A stretch of 17,519 nucleotides of DNA from NCBI GenBank assembly GCA_900552925.1, contig USBH01000004.1:1-17519 (forward strand). The letters are read 5' to 3'. The notes below the pieces were generated by a model that was not told the origin of the DNA, did not search any database, and was given only the letters and a program-made list of their open reading frames with translations. The DNA comes from an uncultured Oscillospiraceae bacterium. Lineage in GTDB: Bacteria > Bacillota > Clostridia > Oscillospirales > Acutalibacteraceae. Both the position numbers and the translations under genes were made by a program. Shown here in pieces: positions 1 to 5,638 of this stretch (its first letter is position 1; every line of letters begins with the position of its first letter).

Positions 1-48
1 CGAGATTAGCTGCAGTCTCGTGGGCTCGGAGATGTGTATAAGAGACAG
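1..48 (+). other. Untrimmed Illumina/Nextera adapter (not genomic)
   Basis: Bases 15-48 match the 34-base Nextera Read 2 transposase adapter, ending in the 19-base mosaic end (AGATGTGTATAAGAGACAG at 30-48). Bases 1-6 (CGAGAT) are the 3' end of the P7 oligo, and bases 7-14 (TAGCTGCA) sit exactly where the 8-base i7 index belongs. The apparent reading frame starting at base 20 begins MGSEMCIRDR, which is simply the translated adapter. Genomic sequence begins at about base 49. Confidence 0.97.
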
Positions 49-135
49 GAAAAGCACCGGGTGCTCCGCCTGCTCGACGAGACAGCGCCGGTCTGGCTGC
101 GCTGGGCGGCCGCGCTCTTCGCGCTGTTCCTGTAG
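49..135 (+). CDS. C-terminal fragment of a probable membrane protein
   Basis: In the frame ending at TAG 133-135, the bases after the adapter encode 28 residues with no stop, ending in a hydrophobic stretch (WLRWAAALFALFL). The codons are the GC-rich ones used throughout the window, which supports a real gene end. The pattern, a short amphipathic piece followed by a hydrophobic C-terminus, suggests the last transmembrane segment of an integral membrane protein, but there is too little sequence to name a family. The 5' part is lost where the contig runs into adapter. It converges on the minus-strand gene at 174-1007, and no clear terminator lies in the 38-bp gap between them. Confidence 0.4.
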   Translation, partial: EKHRVLRLLDETAPVWLRWAAALFALFL

Positions 136-173
136 CGGGGGCGCTTTGCCACAGGCCGTGAACCGGATGCGGC

Positions 174-1007
174 TTACAGCGCGATGTTCAGCTTTTTCGC
201 AAGCCCCTTGATGTACTTCGTCGCCTCGATGTAGTCGATCTCCTCGGTCATGTGCTCGAGCATCATGCAGGTGCGGTCGTCGAGCTTCGACATGCACTTC
301 AGATACGTCTCGTAATCGAGCGCGCCGAGGCCGGGACGGCATTCGTCGAGGTGCACGGTCAGCCTGCCGCCGAGGATGATGTCCTTCGCGTGGCAGCTGC
401 GGATCTGCGTGCCGAGCTTGTCGAACCACTCCCGGATGACTTCGCCGTTCCGGTAGTAAAGCTGCGGGCTGCAGATGACGTTGACCGGGTCGAGGTGCGC
501 CGCAAAGCCCTTGCGGTCGATCGCCTCGATCAGGCGCAGGTAGGAATCCGCGGTGTCGGGGTACATCCACGGCATCGGCTCGAGCGAGTACGCCGTGCGC
601 TGCGGGTTGACCGCGTCGATGATCCGCTGCGTCGTCGAAACGATCTCGTCGAACGCCTTCTGCGTCAGGTTGTCCCTGTGCGGGCCGTCCCACTGGTCGC
701 TGTACGAGCCTGCGATATTGACGCAGCAGTTCGCGCCGACGTAATCCGCCAGCTCGAGCTGGTGGATCGCCCGGCTGATCGCCGCCTCGCGCTTTGCCGC
801 GTCGCGCTCGAGCACGTTGTTCCACACGCCGATCTCGCAGATCACGAGGTCGGCGGCCTCGGCGGCGTTTTTATAGCCATCGATCACCTTCTGGTCCGCG
901 GTGTAATCCACCGGGAAGTAGACGGCCGAGTACCCGGCCTCCAGCGCCGCCTGCGCCCATTCCTCGGGCGTGTTCCACTTCTTAAAGATCATGCCTCCAA
1001 AACGCAT
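174..1007 (-). CDS. Sugar phosphate isomerase/epimerase-like TIM barrel (AP endonuclease 2 fold)
   Basis: The 277-residue cytoplasmic protein has the features of the xylose-isomerase-like TIM-barrel superfamily (IolE, AP endonuclease 2 type). These enzymes use one divalent metal to isomerise, epimerise or dehydrate keto-sugars. The usual metal/acid-base positions are visible: Glu143 in SLEPMPW, Asp173 in HLDPVNV, His206 in CHAKD and Glu251 in MLEHM. The ATG at 1005-1007 has AAGGGG about 8 bases upstream on the minus strand. It lies 54 bp downstream of the PD40 propeller gene and is probably cotranscribed with it. It is the third such barrel in the window; the other two are in the uxaC operon, so related sugar chemistry is likely. 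The substrate cannot be read from sequence. Confidence 0.85.
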   Translation of the reverse strand: MRFGGMIFKKWNTPEEWAQAALEAGYSAVYFPVDYTADQKVIDGYKNAAEAADLVICEIGVWNNVLERDAAKREAAISRAIHQLELADYVGANCCVNIAGSYSDQWDGPHRDNLTQKAFDEIVSTTQRIIDAVNPQRTAYSLEPMPWMYPDTADSYLRLIEAIDRKGFAAHLDPVNVICSPQLYYRNGEVIREWFDKLGTQIRSCHAKDIILGGRLTVHLDECRPGLGALDYETYLKCMSKLDDRTCMMLEHMTEEIDYIEATKYIKGLAKKLNIAL

Positions 1008-1061
1008 GCCATACAGCCCCTTTCCGATAACGCGCCTGTCATCTTCCTGCCCAGCCGTCCG

Positions 1062-1955
1062 TCACGCCTGGCCGCGGATGCGGTAGGAGACGAACGCGAA
1101 TTTTTTGCTGTCCGGCGACCACGAATTGACGTTGATCGTGCCCTGTCCGCCGAACAGCCGGACCACGGTCTGCACCGGGCCGCCCGCCGCGCCCATCAGG
1201 CGCAGCTCCACGTGCTTGTGCGGCACATGCTCGCCGGGCGCCACGTCGCCCTTGCGGTACGCGAGCATGACGACCTTCGTTCTGTCCGGCGAAATGTGCG
1301 GGAACCATGTGTTCCAGTTTTCGTCGAACGTCATCTGCGTCTGCTCGGAGCCGTCCGCCTTCATGCGCCAGGCCTGCATCAGGCCGGTGCGCACCGAATT
1401 GAACCAGATGTACTCGCCCGCGCTGTCGTATTCCGGGCCGTCGTTGAGGCCGGGCGCGTCCGTGAGGCGCTTTTCCTCGCCGCCGTCCACCGGAATCGTA
1501 TAGATGTCGAACTCCCCGTTGCGCTCGGCGCAGTAGGCGAGCGTTTTGCCGTCCGGCGACCAGCCGTGCAGGTAGCTCGGCGCGAGCGGCGTGATCAGGC
1601 GCGGCACGCCGCCCGTCAGCGGCACCGTGTAGATGCGCGATTTTCCGTCCTCCTTCGTGCCGTGGCTCACCGCGATGCGGTCGCCCTCCGGCGAGAGGAC
1701 ATGGTCGTTGTTGCAGTTTGTGACGAAATCCGTGAAGACCTCGCGGCTCTCCTTCGTCTCCAGATCAAATTTGAAGATCCGGCCGTTGCTGTTGAACGTC
1801 AGGAATTTGCCGTCCGGCGACCAGTTCGGCGCTTCGATCAGATAGTCGAACTCCTGCAGCACCGTGCGCTCCCCGGTCTCCACGTCGTAGACCTCGAGGA
1901 TCGACTCATCGTCGTCGCGGTACCAGGGGCTGGACTTATCGATTTTTTCTGCCAT
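1062..1955 (-). CDS. PD40/TolB-like beta-propeller protein, cytoplasmic
   Basis: The start is the ATG at 1953-1955, preceded by a strong AAAGGAGGA; this gives 297 residues. The frame extends 29 codons further upstream, but that stretch overlaps the promoter. The protein is a chain of WD40-like PD40 repeats marked by SPDG-type signatures: NWSPDGKFL, VLSPEGDRIA, GWSPDGKTLAY, HISPDRTKVV and SWSPDSKKFAF. This implies a six- or seven-bladed propeller like the C-terminal domain of TolB or E. coli YidR. There is no signal peptide or transmembrane segment, so a periplasmic TolB role is excluded. PD40 proteins of this kind occur near carbohydrate-use genes, and some related propellers are lyases or lactonases. 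It is first in a minus-strand unit with the isomerase-like gene at 174-1007. The repeated WSPDGK motif also creates short DNA repeats, for example near 1545 and 1810. Confidence 0.85.
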   Translation of the reverse strand: MAEKIDKSSPWYRDDDESILEVYDVETGERTVLQEFDYLIEAPNWSPDGKFLTFNSNGRIFKFDLETKESREVFTDFVTNCNNDHVLSPEGDRIAVSHGTKEDGKSRIYTVPLTGGVPRLITPLAPSYLHGWSPDGKTLAYCAERNGEFDIYTIPVDGGEEKRLTDAPGLNDGPEYDSAGEYIWFNSVRTGLMQAWRMKADGSEQTQMTFDENWNTWFPHISPDRTKVVMLAYRKGDVAPGEHVPHKHVELRLMGAAGGPVQTVVRLFGGQGTINVNSWSPDSKKFAFVSYRIRGQA

Positions 1956-1990
1956 GCTGAACTCCTCCTTTGCAATGAAAGCCTTTACCG

Positions 1991-2018
1991 CTTTCATTTT
2001 TTGTATTGATTGTATAAT
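1991..2018 (+). promoter_or_regulatory. Possible plus-strand promoter facing the orphan terminator
   Basis: A perfect TATAAT (2013-2018) lies 16 bases after a weak -35-like CTTTCA (1991-1996). The next plus-strand protein gene is about 440 bp away and has its own promoter. If this site is active, its transcript would stop at the hairpin at 2114-2142, giving an RNA of about 118 nt. The -35 match is poor. Confidence 0.3.
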
Positions 2019-2042
2019 AGCACGCGCGGGAAGCATCTTCAA
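2014..2042 (-). promoter_or_regulatory. Sigma-70 type promoter for the PD40-isomerase unit
   Basis: On the minus strand, TTGAAG (2037-2042), a 17-base spacer and TATTAT (2014-2019) match a housekeeping promoter. The predicted start lies about 50 bases upstream of the ATG at 1955. It overlaps a plus-strand TATAAT, so the site may be bidirectional. Confidence 0.6.
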
Positions 2043-2113
2043 GCTTCGGTTTCATTTTGTTTTCCGGGGCTTTGCACGCGCCGGGCAATCCTATTGCGCA
2101 CAGGCATTTTGCG

Positions 2114-2142
2114 GCCTGCGCGCCGGGGGCGCGGGCTTTTTT
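2114..2142 (+). terminator. Orphan intrinsic terminator in the 2-kb gap
   Basis: GCCTGCGC (2114-2121) pairs with GCGCGGGC (2129-2136) through eight pairs including one G-U, with a 7-base loop, followed directly by six T residues (2137-2142). It is a textbook plus-strand terminator, yet no plus-strand protein gene precedes it: the upstream gene at 1062-1955 is on the other strand. This implies a short untranslated transcript starting between about 2020 and 2100. Confidence 0.65.
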
Positions 2143-2211
2143 GACGCAAACCGACAGAAAGCTTTACACAGCCTTGATGCACGGCCCGCAGAGATGTTCT
2201 ACAATAACTAT

Positions 2212-2365
2212 GGGAAAACAGCGTTTTCCCGCCGCGGCACTGCGCGGGCACGGCGACGAAATGCGCCGGCCGCAGCGCCGCACAGCTGAGGTCCGCGTAC
2301 GAGAGTTTCCTTTCAACCTAAAAGGGAGAGGGCATCCAATCGGGGTGTCCTCTCCCTCTTTCTGT
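2212..2365 (+). ncRNA. Candidate structured small RNA, unrecognised family
   Basis: No credible protein gene lies here, but three hairpins follow one another. Hairpin 1 is GGGAAAAC (2212-2219) with GTTTTCCC (2223-2230), a perfect 8-bp stem on a 3-base loop. Hairpin 2 spans 2234-2281: GCGGC/GCCGC, one A-C mismatch, CTGCG/CGCAG, an internal loop, then CGGCG/CGCCG capped by an 8-base loop. Hairpin 3 is the terminator at 2323-2366. A TACAAT -10-like box (2200-2205) would start transcription at about 2212, but the nearest -35-like TTGATG (2174-2179) is 20 bases away, which is too far for a good promoter. TTCCTTT (2308-2314) can also pair with AAAGGGA (2321-2327), which would invade the terminator stem. 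I looked for 6S, SRP, RNase P and tmRNA hallmarks and saw none. The family is unknown. Confidence 0.4.
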
Positions 2366-2366
2366 T
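2323..2366 (+). terminator. Intrinsic terminator of the candidate small RNA
   Basis: A 12-bp stem with one G-U pair (2323-2334 with 2346-2357; core GGGAGAGGGCA and TGTCCTCTCCC) and an 11-base loop is followed by the T-rich tail TCTTTCTGTTCGTTTT. It lies upstream of the next gene's own promoter (2393-2421), so it must end a transcript from inside the gap. On the minus strand the tail is only TTTT, and no minus-strand gene precedes it. Confidence 0.65.
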
Positions 2367-2392
2367 CGTTTTATCGCTTTTGCGCCGGTCTC

Positions 2393-2421
2393 TTGTCCGC
2401 CGCGTCCCGCCGTGATATAAT
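2393..2421 (+). promoter_or_regulatory. Promoter of the TM2 protein gene
   Basis: TTGTCC (2393-2398), a 17-base spacer and a perfect TATAAT (2416-2421). The TGA before the -10 box also forms an extended -10 element. Transcription would start near 2428, about 30 bases before the ATG at 2457. Confidence 0.75.
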
Positions 2422-2456
2422 GGGTTCAACACGATGAGATCAGAGGGGGAAATTCC

Positions 2457-3098
2457 ATGCGGGTAGGAACCATCCGGCAATCGACCGTCACAGACTTCGC
2501 CATCGGCGGCGCGATCTGCCCAAAATGCAAGCAGCCGTTTACGGCGCAGATGAACCGCACCATACAGACCGCCACGATGCTGGCCGTCCCATTCATGAAA
2601 AAGACCGGCGAGCGCTATACGATCTGCCCGCACTGCGGGCTGCGGTATTCCTTTACGCCGGACATGTATTCGTCCCTGCGGCAGCGGCCCACCGCAGATT
2701 TTCTGTACCAAATCTGCAGCGGGATGCTCCTCAAGGGACAGGAAAAAGCGGAGAAGCACAGCGCGCGCTCCCGCAAAAGCGCGGGGCTCGCCGCGGTGCT
2801 TGCGCTTCTGCTTGGCGTCTTCGGCGCGCAGAACTGGTATCTCGGGCACTACAAGCGCGCGCTCATTGCCTGCATACTGGACGCGCTCGGCCTTGTGTGC
2901 TTCTTTGCCGCGCTGGCTGTCGAAAACGCGCAGCCGCTGCTGTTCCTCGCCGCAGGCCTGTTTGCCTTCAGCCTGTACTGGGGGCTTGTCGACACGGTCC
3001 GCATCCTTCTGGGCCGCGCCAAGGACGCCGAGGGCCTGTACGTCTGCACGCGCAGACAGCATGCGCGGTGGATGGAAAAGAAAGAAAAACTGTCTTAA
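2457..3098 (+). CDS. Zinc-ribbon and TM2-domain membrane protein
   Basis: This 213-residue protein has an N-terminal cytoplasmic zinc-ribbon-like region with CPKC (21-24) and CPHC (57-60), about 35 residues apart and enough to bind one zinc. A charged linker follows, then a TM2-type hydrophobic region (about 108-182). The TM2 signature is visible: two hydrophobic helices joined by a short turn (GVFGAQNWYLGHYKRAL), a third hydrophobic stretch, and an Asp-containing end (LYWGLVDTVRILLGR). The molecular role of TM2 proteins in bacteria is unknown. The ATG at 2457 follows GAGGGGGAA. It stands alone, with its own promoter upstream and a terminator at 3110-3152, so it is probably monocistronic and unrelated to the sugar genes around it. 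Confidence 0.85.
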   Translation: MRVGTIRQSTVTDFAIGGAICPKCKQPFTAQMNRTIQTATMLAVPFMKKTGERYTICPHCGLRYSFTPDMYSSLRQRPTADFLYQICSGMLLKGQEKAEKHSARSRKSAGLAAVLALLLGVFGAQNWYLGHYKRALIACILDALGLVCFFAALAVENAQPLLFLAAGLFAFSLYWGLVDTVRILLGRAKDAEGLYVCTRRQHARWMEKKEKLS

Positions 3099-3109
3099 GC
3101 TGCGCATAA

Positions 3110-3152
3110 GCCGCGCTCTGCCGTCGAATGGTGGAGCGCGGCCCTTCTTTTT
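3110..3152 (+). terminator. Terminator after the TM2 gene
   Basis: GCCGCGCTC (3110-3118) pairs perfectly with GAGCGCGGC (3134-3142). The stem extends inward by wobble and G-C pairs, and CCTTCTTTTT follows. It lies 12 bases after the stop of the TM2 gene and before the convergent araC-type gene. Confidence 0.8.
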
Positions 3153-3217
3153 CCGCTGTTTTTTCTGCGGCGCGCAACCGCCACAGGCCAGTGATAAAGC
3201 GCCGCTTCCGCCCGCGC

Positions 3218-4045
3218 TCAGACGCGCGCCTTGAATTCCTGCGGCGTGATGCCGGTCTGCGCCTTGAACGCCTTGTAAAACGTCGAGTAGTCGGAAAACC
3301 CGCACTCGCGCCCGGCCTCGGCCGCCGTCGCGCCCTCGCGCAGCATCCGGCGCGCATGGGTGATGCGCAGCGCCATCAGATAGGCGTAGACCGTCGCGTT
3401 CGTATACGCCTTGAAGTGCCGGTTCAGGTACGATTTGCTGATGAAAAAGCGCGCCGCCAGGTCGTCGAGCCGCAGCGGCTCGCGGAAGTGCTCGGTGAGG
3501 TAGCGGATGACCTGCGGGATCACCGCCGTCTCCCCGCGCGCCTCCTTTTCGACGAGGCTGTACGCCTCGAACGCGTCCTTCAGGTAGAGGCGGATCGCAG
3601 ACGATGTGAACACGCCGCCGCGCTCCATCTTCACGATCCGGCGGAACAGCGAGGCCGCGAAGATCAGGTCGTCGCCGCGCAGCGGCACGCGGTAGCCGTT
3701 CGCACCGATCCCGCGCAGCGCCGCCTGCAGCTCGCCCGCCGCGCTGTCGATGCGCGCGATGTAGTCGAGCTCCACCCAGAGCACCATGCGCTCATACGCC
3801 GCGCGCTCGTTCGCGATGACCGGCCGGTGCATCCGGCCCGGCGGGATGATCAGCAGGTCGCCGGGGCACAGGTCGTAGACCTGGTCCTCGATGTAATACG
3901 TCACGCTGCCGTCGAGGAAAAGATACAGCTCGAGGAAGTCGTGCGCGTGGAATTCGATCGTCCGGAAATACGGGTCGCGGTTGTGGTGCGCCTCGAAATC
4001 CTCCTCGAGCATCACCTGCGCCCTGTCCTCTCTTCGCCCTTCCAT
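3218..4045 (-). CDS. AraC-family transcriptional regulator of the uxaC operon
   Basis: The ATG at 4043-4045, seven bases after AAAAAGGAGG, gives 275 residues; an in-frame ATG 11 codons upstream lacks such a site. The N-terminal half is a cupin sugar-sensing domain, marked by FHAHDFLELYLFLDGSVTYY and CPGDLLIIPPGRMHRP. The C-terminal 100 residues carry two AraC helix-turn-helix motifs, LDDLAARFFISKSYLNRHFK and the family signature AGRECGFSDYSTFYKAFKAQ. The gene is transcribed away from uxaC across a 132-bp gap holding two divergent promoters and three TTTGCAA boxes. It is therefore very likely the local, self-controlling regulator of the uronate operon. The inducer is unknown; fructuronate, glucuronate or a glycoside are plausible. 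Confidence 0.9.
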   Translation of the reverse strand: MEGRREDRAQVMLEEDFEAHHNRDPYFRTIEFHAHDFLELYLFLDGSVTYYIEDQVYDLCPGDLLIIPPGRMHRPVIANERAAYERMVLWVELDYIARIDSAAGELQAALRGIGANGYRVPLRGDDLIFAASLFRRIVKMERGGVFTSSAIRLYLKDAFEAYSLVEKEARGETAVIPQVIRYLTEHFREPLRLDDLAARFFISKSYLNRHFKAYTNATVYAYLMALRITHARRMLREGATAAEAGRECGFSDYSTFYKAFKAQTGITPQEFKARV

Positions 4046-4059
4046 CTCGTCGCCTCCTT

Positions 4060-4129
4060 TTTGCAAAGCATAGCACAAAATGAATCGATTTGCAATCTAT
4101 CCGGCGACATATACCATTTATTTTGCAAT
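4060..4129. promoter_or_regulatory. Three TTTGCAA(A/T) boxes: candidate AraC-type operator
   Basis: TTTGCAAA (4060-4067), TTTGCAAT (4089-4096) and TTTGCAAT (4122-4129) lie in the divergent gap. The last two are 33 bp apart, close to three helical turns, as AraC-type proteins often need. The middle box covers the regulator's own -35. The third sits just upstream of the uxaC extended -10. The first overlaps the regulator's ribosome binding site and may be chance. Confidence 0.45.
4067..4095 (-). promoter_or_regulatory. Promoter of the AraC-type regulator
   Basis: On the minus strand, TTGCAA (4090-4095), a 17-base spacer and TATGCT (4067-4072), with TGC before the -10 box forming an extended -10. 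The -35 box lies inside one of the TTTGCAA repeats, so regulator binding there could repress its own gene. Confidence 0.6.
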
Positions 4130-4144
4130 TTCATGTGCTATACT
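4116..4144 (+). promoter_or_regulatory. uxaC operon promoter, activator-dependent type
   Basis: TGCTATACT (4136-4144) is an extended -10 box. At 17-bp spacing the -35 position (4116-4121, ATTTAT) is a poor match, which is typical of a promoter that needs an activator. A TTTGCAAT box at 4122-4129 lies between the two. The predicted start near 4151 is about 27 bases before the ATG. Confidence 0.5.
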
Positions 4145-4177
4145 TACAGTAACAAACACAGGAAGGAGTTTGTTCCC

Positions 4178-5536
4178 ATGCGGGAGGATTTATTTTTGAA
4201 AAGCGGCACGGCAAAGCGGCTGTATGAAGCCGTCCGCGCCCTGCCGATCATCGACTACCACTGCCACCTTTCGCCGAAGGAGATCCTCGAGGACGAGGTC
4301 TTCACGGACATCGCGCAGGTCTGGCTCGGCGGCGACCACTACAAATGGCGCCTGATGCGCGCCTGCGGCGTGCCGGAGCGCCTGATCACCGGAGACGCGC
4401 CCGCGCGCGAGAAGTTCCGCGCCTATGCGGACTGCATCGAGACCGCCGTCGGCAACCCGCTGTACGTCTGGTCGCACATGGAGCTTTCGATGTTCTTCGG
4501 CATCGAGGATGCGCTCTCGGCGGAGACGGCCGACGACATCTTCGACCGCGCGAACGCTTACATCCGGGCGCACGCGCTCTCGCCGCGCAAGCTGATGCTG
4601 CAGAGCCGCGTGGAGCTCGTCGCGACGACCGACGACCCGGCCGACTCGCTCGAATACCACCGCCTGATCGCGCAGGAAAAGGATTTCCCCGTGCGCGTCG
4701 TGCCGTCGTTCCGCACGGACGCGGCGCTCAACATCGTGCGCGCCGATTACCGCGCCTACCTCGCGCGCCTTTCGGACGCCTGCGGCTTTGGGATCGAAAC
4801 GCTGGAGGACCTCAAAAAGGCGCTCTCGGCGCGGCTCGATTTCTTCTGCGAGAACGGCTGCCGCGTCAGCGACGTCGGCATCGAAGCGTTCCCGAAGCGC
4901 GACGCGGCCCGCTGCGCCGCCGAGACCTTCCGGCGGGCGCTCGCCGGCGAAAGCGTCACCGAGGCCGAATACCGCGATTTTCTCTTTGAAATGTACGTGT
5001 TCCTCGCCGCCGAATACAAGCGGCACAACGTCACGATGCAGCTGCACCTCAACGTGCGCCGCAACGCCTGCACGCGCCTCTTCGAGACGGTCGGCCCCGA
5101 CGCCGGCGGCGACTGCGTCGGCGACCCGATCCCGGAGCGCGACGTGGCCGCTCTGCTCGACGCGATGGACAGGGCGGACGGCCTGCCGCGCACGATCCTC
5201 TACACGCTCGAGCCCTCGATGTACATGGCGCTCGCGACGACCGCCGGCAGCTTCCGCGGCGTGGTGCCCGGCGCGGCCTGGTGGTTCTGCGACCACAAGC
5301 GCGGCATGGAGGAGCAGATGAACATACTGGCCGAAACGGGCCATCTCGCCCAGTTCTACGGCATGCTGACGGACAGCCGCAGCTTCCTTTCCTACGCGCG
5401 GCACGACTACTTCCGCCGCGTGCTGTGCAGCCGCATCGCCGAGGAGCTCGACGGCGGCACGCTGCTCTCGGAAAAGGCCGCGATGAAGCTCCTGAACCGT
5501 CTCTGTGTCGAAAACAGCCGCGCGCTGTTTGCATAA
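4178..5536 (+). CDS. uxaC: Glucuronate (uronate) isomerase
   Basis: UxaC interconverts D-glucuronate and D-fructuronate, and also galacturonate and tagaturonate, as the first cytoplasmic step of hexuronate breakdown. The 452-residue product fits the family's usual 450-470. Family hallmarks include the metal-binding PIIDYHCHLSPKEI (His28 and His30 in the amidohydrolase-like barrel), VATTDDP (148-154), the conserved QLHLNVRRN and the C-terminal TDSRSFLSYARHDYFRR. The ATG at 4178 is seven to nine bases after GGAAGGAG; the frame is open far upstream, but only over the gap and antisense to the regulator. It is first in a five-gene operon and divergent from the AraC-type gene. The next gene encodes the enzyme for the following pathway step, which supports the assignment. 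Confidence 0.96.
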   Translation: MREDLFLKSGTAKRLYEAVRALPIIDYHCHLSPKEILEDEVFTDIAQVWLGGDHYKWRLMRACGVPERLITGDAPAREKFRAYADCIETAVGNPLYVWSHMELSMFFGIEDALSAETADDIFDRANAYIRAHALSPRKLMLQSRVELVATTDDPADSLEYHRLIAQEKDFPVRVVPSFRTDAALNIVRADYRAYLARLSDACGFGIETLEDLKKALSARLDFFCENGCRVSDVGIEAFPKRDAARCAAETFRRALAGESVTEAEYRDFLFEMYVFLAAEYKRHNVTMQLHLNVRRNACTRLFETVGPDAGGDCVGDPIPERDVAALLDAMDRADGLPRTILYTLEPSMYMALATTAGSFRGVVPGAAWWFCDHKRGMEEQMNILAETGHLAQFYGMLTDSRSFLSYARHDYFRRVLCSRIAEELDGGTLLSEKAAMKLLNRLCVENSRALFA

Positions 5537-5542
5537 CCGCTC

Positions 5543-5612
5543 TGCGGGCCCGCAACACGCTTCGGCCCGCAGGCCCCGCACGGCGCGCCGGCTCTGCTGC
5601 AAAGCCGTGCGG
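5543..5612 (+). repeat. Two tandem intercistronic hairpins between uxaC and the SDR gene
   Basis: TGCGGGCC (5543-5550) pairs perfectly with GGCCCGCA (5564-5571), and CCGCACGGC (5576-5584) pairs perfectly with GCCGTGCGG (5604-5612). No T-run follows either, so they are unlikely to be full terminators. Such GC-rich structures in an operon often protect the upstream mRNA or set differential expression. The next ribosome binding site (AAGGGAGG, 5623-5630) lies just outside the second stem. Confidence 0.6.
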
Positions 5613-5638
5613 AACCAGATAAAAGGGAGGAATTGCTC

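Noticed and set aside
20..211. Small protein starting MGSEMCIRDR
   Set aside because: Its first residues are translated Nextera adapter. The rest is in a different frame from the membrane-protein tail and has no support.
252..2009. Very long plus-strand open frame antisense to the isomerase and PD40 genes
   Set aside because: It is a shadow frame caused by high third-position GC. The translation is rich in Arg, Val, Ala and Asp with no domain, it has no ribosome binding site, and it overlaps two well-supported genes.
1956..2042. Upstream extension of the PD40 protein (29 residues, MKMLPAR...)
   Set aside because: The extension overlaps the -35/-10 promoter, while ATG 1955 has a near-perfect ribosome binding site.
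2212..2365. Riboswitch controlling the TM2 gene
   Set aside because: A full promoter (TTGTCC-17-TATAAT) lies between this terminator and the TM2 gene, so the structure is not in that gene's leader. A stand-alone RNA is more likely.
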